From: a virus
Strand: one strand, 5' to 3'
Length of the DNA stretch: 50,355 nucleotides
IMG/VR virus record: IMGVR_UViG_3300017963_000345
Location: 1-50,355 of that record
Part shown: positions 47,617 to 50,355 of the stretch, piece by piece
How positions within the stretch are numbered: the stretch's first letter is position 1
Layout: every line of letters starts with the position of its first letter
Program-made: the position numbers and the translations under genes
Notes under the pieces: model-generated
What the model was told of the DNA's origin: nothing
The model's database searches: none
The model's input: only the letters and a program-made list of their open reading frames with translations

Positions 47617-47810
47617 GATGTCTCCTGTGGTTGCCGGAGGTCTGACTGATCAAAGTAAGGCTCGGCTACAGCAGCGCGGAGGGTATAGAACTCTCCACGA
47701 ACAACACCATCCTGACACAACCAGTACAGCCCATTAGGTTGCTTGGTGATGACTCGGTGTTCGTTCTTCCATCTGTGCGGACCTGTCTTTTTCACGGCTT
47801 TTTCATTCAT
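47613..47810 (-). CDS. Small basic protein (65 aa)
   Basis: I use the ATG at 47810 (MNEKAVKKTGPHRWKNE), with AAGGAA seven bases ahead; the longer frame runs into the previous gene. It is basic in the first half, then GLYWLCQDGVVRGEFYTLRAAV, strand-like. Linked by ATGA to the 351-aa gene. No family recognised. Confidence 0.65.
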   Translation of the reverse strand: MNEKAVKKTGPHRWKNEHRVITKQPNGLYWLCQDGVVRGEFYTLRAAVAEPYFDQSDLRQPQETS

Positions 47811-47826
47811 TTGTGTTCCTTTTGGG

Positions 47827-48294
47827 TTATTCCTTCCAGCCTCCCATCCGCCAAAACACGACTGCAAAAGTATTATTATCCAGGTCGATCAAATAACCCC
47901 AGCTGCAGAACGTAGAGTTGCGTGCGAACTCGGAGTTATCTTCCAACTCCGTCACTGTGCCGTCGGCTACCAACGACAAAACGTCGGCGCCGCAGCTGTT
48001 GCTTAGTTGGGGCATCTCGTGCTCTATCAGATCTCCTTGTTCGGGTGTGATCCAATCGATCGAATCAACACCTAGTATACTCTGGTAGCGTTGCCGCAGC
48101 TCTTCTCTGCTCAGAAAGCGCGTGGCGTCTACTGCGGCCGTGAAGGCCGTACGGCCCTTTTTGGTACTCAACCGACTGCAGCAAAACCGCAATGCCTTGG
48201 CACCATGACCAGCAGGGTAGTGATCCCAGTGCCCGTACTGGGCCACACGATGAGCACCTCGCAGCACTACCGTGATGAGTCCATTGGTACTCAT
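47827..48294 (-). CDS. Conserved-type phage protein with YGHWDHYP motif (155 aa)
   Basis: The opening MSTNGLITVVLRG, then YGHWDHYPAGHGAKAL, follows a pattern I recall from a family of phage proteins of unknown function (roughly 'Y-N-H-W/F-D-S-Y-P-x-G-L-G'). The C-terminal part has AVVFWRMGG, strand-rich. ATGA coupling to the 95-aa gene. The biochemical role of the family is unknown to me, and the match is from memory. Confidence 0.65.
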   Translation of the reverse strand: MSTNGLITVVLRGAHRVAQYGHWDHYPAGHGAKALRFCCSRLSTKKGRTAFTAAVDATRFLSREELRQRYQSILGVDSIDWITPEQGDLIEHEMPQLSNSCGADVLSLVADGTVTELEDNSEFARNSTFCSWGYLIDLDNNTFAVVFWRMGGWKE

Positions 48295-48578
48295 CCACTG
48301 CCTTCCTTCTTAGGCAGAAACTCCCGCCAATACCCTTCGTACCGTGGATACTCCTGACCACGTGCTTGGCGATCACGGTAGACGTCTTCACAAGCACCTG
48401 CGAGGTGCCGGCGCAGTGAGTCTGGAGAGTCGCATAGGTCGCCGAGAAAAAGCAAGAACTGCTCAAGCCGATCTACTCGATGCTCAAGCGAATTGCAGTC
48501 AGCGATCAAGCGCAACAGATCGAACTTACCAACTACACCCTTCTCTTCCCACTTAGTTCGTTCTTCTTTGGTTGTCAT
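48291..48578 (-). CDS. Small helical protein (95 aa)
   Basis: Ninety-five residues, helical, with a coiled-coil stretch (residues 20-45: LLRLIADCNSLEHRVDRLEQF) and a basic, Tyr-rich C-terminus (YPRYEGYWREFLPKK). ATGA-coupled on both sides. No family recognised. Confidence 0.6.
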   Translation of the reverse strand: MTTKEERTKWEEKGVVGKFDLLRLIADCNSLEHRVDRLEQFLLFLGDLCDSPDSLRRHLAGACEDVYRDRQARGQEYPRYEGYWREFLPKKEGSG

Positions 48579-49144
48579 TTTGACAATTCCTCAATGCGTG
48601 TAATTCCGTAGATGAGTCGATCCTTCACATCTGCAGTGCTGCGCCGAATTGTTGGTTTGCCGGTTCCTTCGAGCCACAGCAAACACGAACGCATGATGTC
48701 GAGGAAGCGCTTTCGCCGGCTTTTAGAGGTAACCTTCAGCTCCGCTTCGTGGAGATTGGCCGCGTGGACGTCCGCCATCCAAATAGCGGCTCGTTTCCAG
48801 AACTGGGCTTCATTGTTACGCTCGTGTGAGCATAGGATCCAGCCATCTCCGTCCCACGTGGGTTTGTGGTCGCACAGGTAGCACCGGTCTGGTTGTTTAT
48901 CCGGCGCGTCTTCCTTCTTTGTTTCCTGCTCGGCTTCGCGCCTTTTGATCTCCTCTTCGAGCTGGTTCAAACTGAGTACTGCAGCCGACAGGCCATCCAA
49001 CACGATCGACACCGCCTGGATCTGATGTGCCAGAGCCGCCCGAGATGGATCTTTGCCTTCGTTATCCAGCCGGTGAAGCCTTTGCGCGTAATCCAGAATC
49101 CTCTGGATGGCGTGCTGTCTCATTTGTTCGTTAGGGTTGCTCAT
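48575..49144 (-). CDS. Unknown protein with central Cys pair (189 aa)
   Basis: A helical N-terminus (about residues 5-75: HAIQRILDYAQRLHRLDN, LNQLEEEIKRREAE) resembles the N-terminus of the 166-aa protein at 49755-50255 in order and spacing, so the two may be distant paralogues. It is followed by CYLCDHKPTWDGDGWILCSHE, a possible four-Cys/His zinc site, and a basic helical end. ATGA-coupled. No family recognised. Confidence 0.65.
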   Translation of the reverse strand: MSNPNEQMRQHAIQRILDYAQRLHRLDNEGKDPSRAALAHQIQAVSIVLDGLSAAVLSLNQLEEEIKRREAEQETKKEDAPDKQPDRCYLCDHKPTWDGDGWILCSHERNNEAQFWKRAAIWMADVHAANLHEAELKVTSKSRRKRFLDIMRSCLLWLEGTGKPTIRRSTADVKDRLIYGITRIEELSK

Positions 49145-49764
49145 TCGGTTTCTTTCTGCAGGTCTTTGACCAGCTGCTGAAGTAGCAAACGTGTACGATC
49201 GTTGTTCGATGGGCCGTGCGGTTCGTCTTCGTAGTCTTCCGGGAAGATCTCACGCCACTCGGCTTCCTGCCGGTGGTATCGTTCGGTTTCGCTCCGTACG
49301 ATCTCTAGCGCCCGCACCTCCGACAGCCACTCAGCTTCAGGGTAGTCCTCGCGCAGTGCATCCACACAGCTGTGGAAGTAAGGACGTGCGTCGGGGTGGT
49401 CTGGACCGCAAGGTACGAACGACTCCATCATATCGTACCGATGATAACCTATTCCAGGCTCGCCGTCATCCAAAATCGCGTAGCCAACAAATTGAGCAAC
49501 GAACTCCAAGATGTCGATAGGCTCGTGTGGTACAGGATAGCCGTTGAGGTTCGGGTGCTCTGCTCCCAGCACATTGAAACGCACGTAACTAGGCATCGTG
49601 ATCAGCTCGGCCGTCAACTGCTGTACCGCCTCATCGCTGATACGTTCGTTGGGACAACCGAATCGAAGCAGCTGCTTGATCCGATCAACGATGTCGTCCC
49701 ACCGCTGTGCTTCGCTGTCGATGTGCTGTTGTTTGAGTTGGTGGTTAGCAGTTGCTACAGGCAC
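49141..49764 (-). CDS. Unknown acidic protein (207 aa)
   Basis: Starts at GTG, overlapping the previous gene by 10 bases. It is acidic and helical, with a Pro/Tyr-rich centre (HPNLNGYPVPHEPIDILEFVAQFVG, YHRYDMMESFVPCGP) and an acidic C-terminus (EDYEDEPHGPSNNDR). No catalytic motif is recognised. Part of the right-end operon of ATGA-linked unknown genes. Confidence 0.65.
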   Translation of the reverse strand: MPVATANHQLKQQHIDSEAQRWDDIVDRIKQLLRFGCPNERISDEAVQQLTAELITMPSYVRFNVLGAEHPNLNGYPVPHEPIDILEFVAQFVGYAILDDGEPGIGYHRYDMMESFVPCGPDHPDARPYFHSCVDALREDYPEAEWLSEVRALEIVRSETERYHRQEAEWREIFPEDYEDEPHGPSNNDRTRLLLQQLVKDLQKETE

Positions 49765-50255
49765 GCTCGGTACTCCAAAACAACACCCGCTTCGATCAGG
49801 CGCGCGGCCAACACTTTCTGCTGCGTGTCGGACAGGTCCAGGTTATCCCGTACGCGGACGCTTTGGCTATCCAACACACGCCTCCACTCGTCGTACACCT
49901 GCTTAGCTTCACGCAGTCCTCGGTTGCAAGTATCGCGAATGGCCTTGACGGCGAGCACGATATGCTGAGGGTTGAGTTGAGTGATGTACAGATCACCGTC
50001 CTTTTTGCTCGCCTGGAAGTTTTCGTGACAAGACTCCAGCCGTCGCATTCGGATCGTCTCTTCTGTTTCCTGCAAGTCTCGCACAGCACCAGTGATTCTA
50101 CTCACGGCGGATGCGAGACGGTTCAGCTGATCACTCAGGTTACCGTGGTCGTCCTCTTCGATCTCGGCGAGCTGCTTAGCGAAATCAATGACTCGGCTGC
50201 GCGCATGCTGAATTAGTGTATCTTCAGGGTTCGTGGTCTTGGTGTTGGTTGTCAT
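49755..50255 (-). CDS. Unknown helical protein, first gene of right-end operon (166 aa)
   Basis: Charged and helical (QHARSRVIDFAKQLAEIEED, LQETEETIRMRRLES), then a region with YITQLNPQHIVLAVKAIRDT and a helical end. Its N-terminus resembles the 189-aa gene product. AAGGAGAGCAAC precedes the ATG, a strong site. It is directly behind the promoter at 50307-50335. No family recognised. Confidence 0.65.
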   Translation of the reverse strand: MTTNTKTTNPEDTLIQHARSRVIDFAKQLAEIEEDDHGNLSDQLNRLASAVSRITGAVRDLQETEETIRMRRLESCHENFQASKKDGDLYITQLNPQHIVLAVKAIRDTCNRGLREAKQVYDEWRRVLDSQSVRVRDNLDLSDTQQKVLAARLIEAGVVLEYRACL

Positions 50256-50306
50256 GTTGCTCTCCTTGGTTCCGTTGGAACGTTGTTTTGTTTCGGTCTC
50301 TATGTC

Positions 50307-50335
50307 TTTATAATGTCAATACAGGAGCGCGTCAA
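50307..50335 (-). promoter_or_regulatory. Sigma70-like promoter for the right-end operon
   Basis: TTGACG (50335-50330), a 17-base spacer and TATAAA (50312-50307, 5 of 6 to TATAAT). It would drive the eight-gene ATGA-linked operon from 50255 to 46361. Confidence 0.65.
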
Positions 50336-50355
50336 CAGAAAATCGAAATTATTTT

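Overview
The window is a gene-dense stretch of a large tailed-phage genome, almost certainly a contractile-tailed (myovirus-like) member of Caudoviricetes. The evidence is a baseplate and tail module (spike, gp25-like wedge, baseplate-J protein, a giant hub with an M23 endopeptidase domain, a tail fibre) on the same molecule as a phage-type replication and nucleotide module. Genes lie in long co-oriented blocks with ATGA or TGATG start/stop overlaps. I cannot name the host. No tRNA, rRNA, insertion sequence, integrase or CRISPR array was seen. No capsid, terminase, DNA polymerase or primase gene was recognised, so this is part of a larger genome.

Layout. (1) 1-15.7 kb, minus strand: late tail genes, transcribed from the fibre (13994-15703) leftward through coiled-coil proteins, the hub-peptidase, the spike, a 791-aa structural protein and the baseplate wedge genes. 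(2) 15.8-18.2 kb, plus strand: an accessory operon behind a sigma70-like promoter, with small Cys-rich proteins, a probable (p)ppGpp hydrolase and a QV-tetrapeptide-repeat protein. (3) 18.2-19.9 kb, minus: two unknown genes behind a near-consensus promoter and a roughly 410-nt structured leader. (4) 19.9-38.2 kb, minus: replication, recombination and nucleotide genes (RuvC-like nuclease, class II ribonucleotide reductase, SF2 helicase, probable helicase loader, DnaB-like helicase, FEN-type exonuclease, sliding clamp, UvrD-like helicase) among many unknowns, interrupted by one tiny plus-strand gene at 26.7 kb. (5) 38.2-42.9 kb: two divergent structural blocks. (6) 42.9-50.3 kb, minus: early-type operons, each behind its own sigma70-like promoter, with a second intact QV-repeat protein, a Ycf46-like AAA+ ATPase with an altered P-loop, and many small unknown, often Cys-rich, proteins.

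Regulation can be read from the DNA. Structural blocks, and one orphan 530-aa gene, are preceded by five copies of a 21-bp motif (CACGTTA, two bases, then CTCTAGTAGAG), which I infer to be the phage late promoter. The accessory blocks instead carry TTGACA-type promoters, as expected for early transcription by host RNA polymerase.

The most unusual element is the QV-repeat family. There are two intact genes (17452-17622 plus; 42909-43100 minus) and one freshly broken copy (16010-16080 plus), all starting with the same TNW peptide followed by 12-bp repeats that encode xxQV. One intact copy appears to be expressed from a leaderless mRNA.
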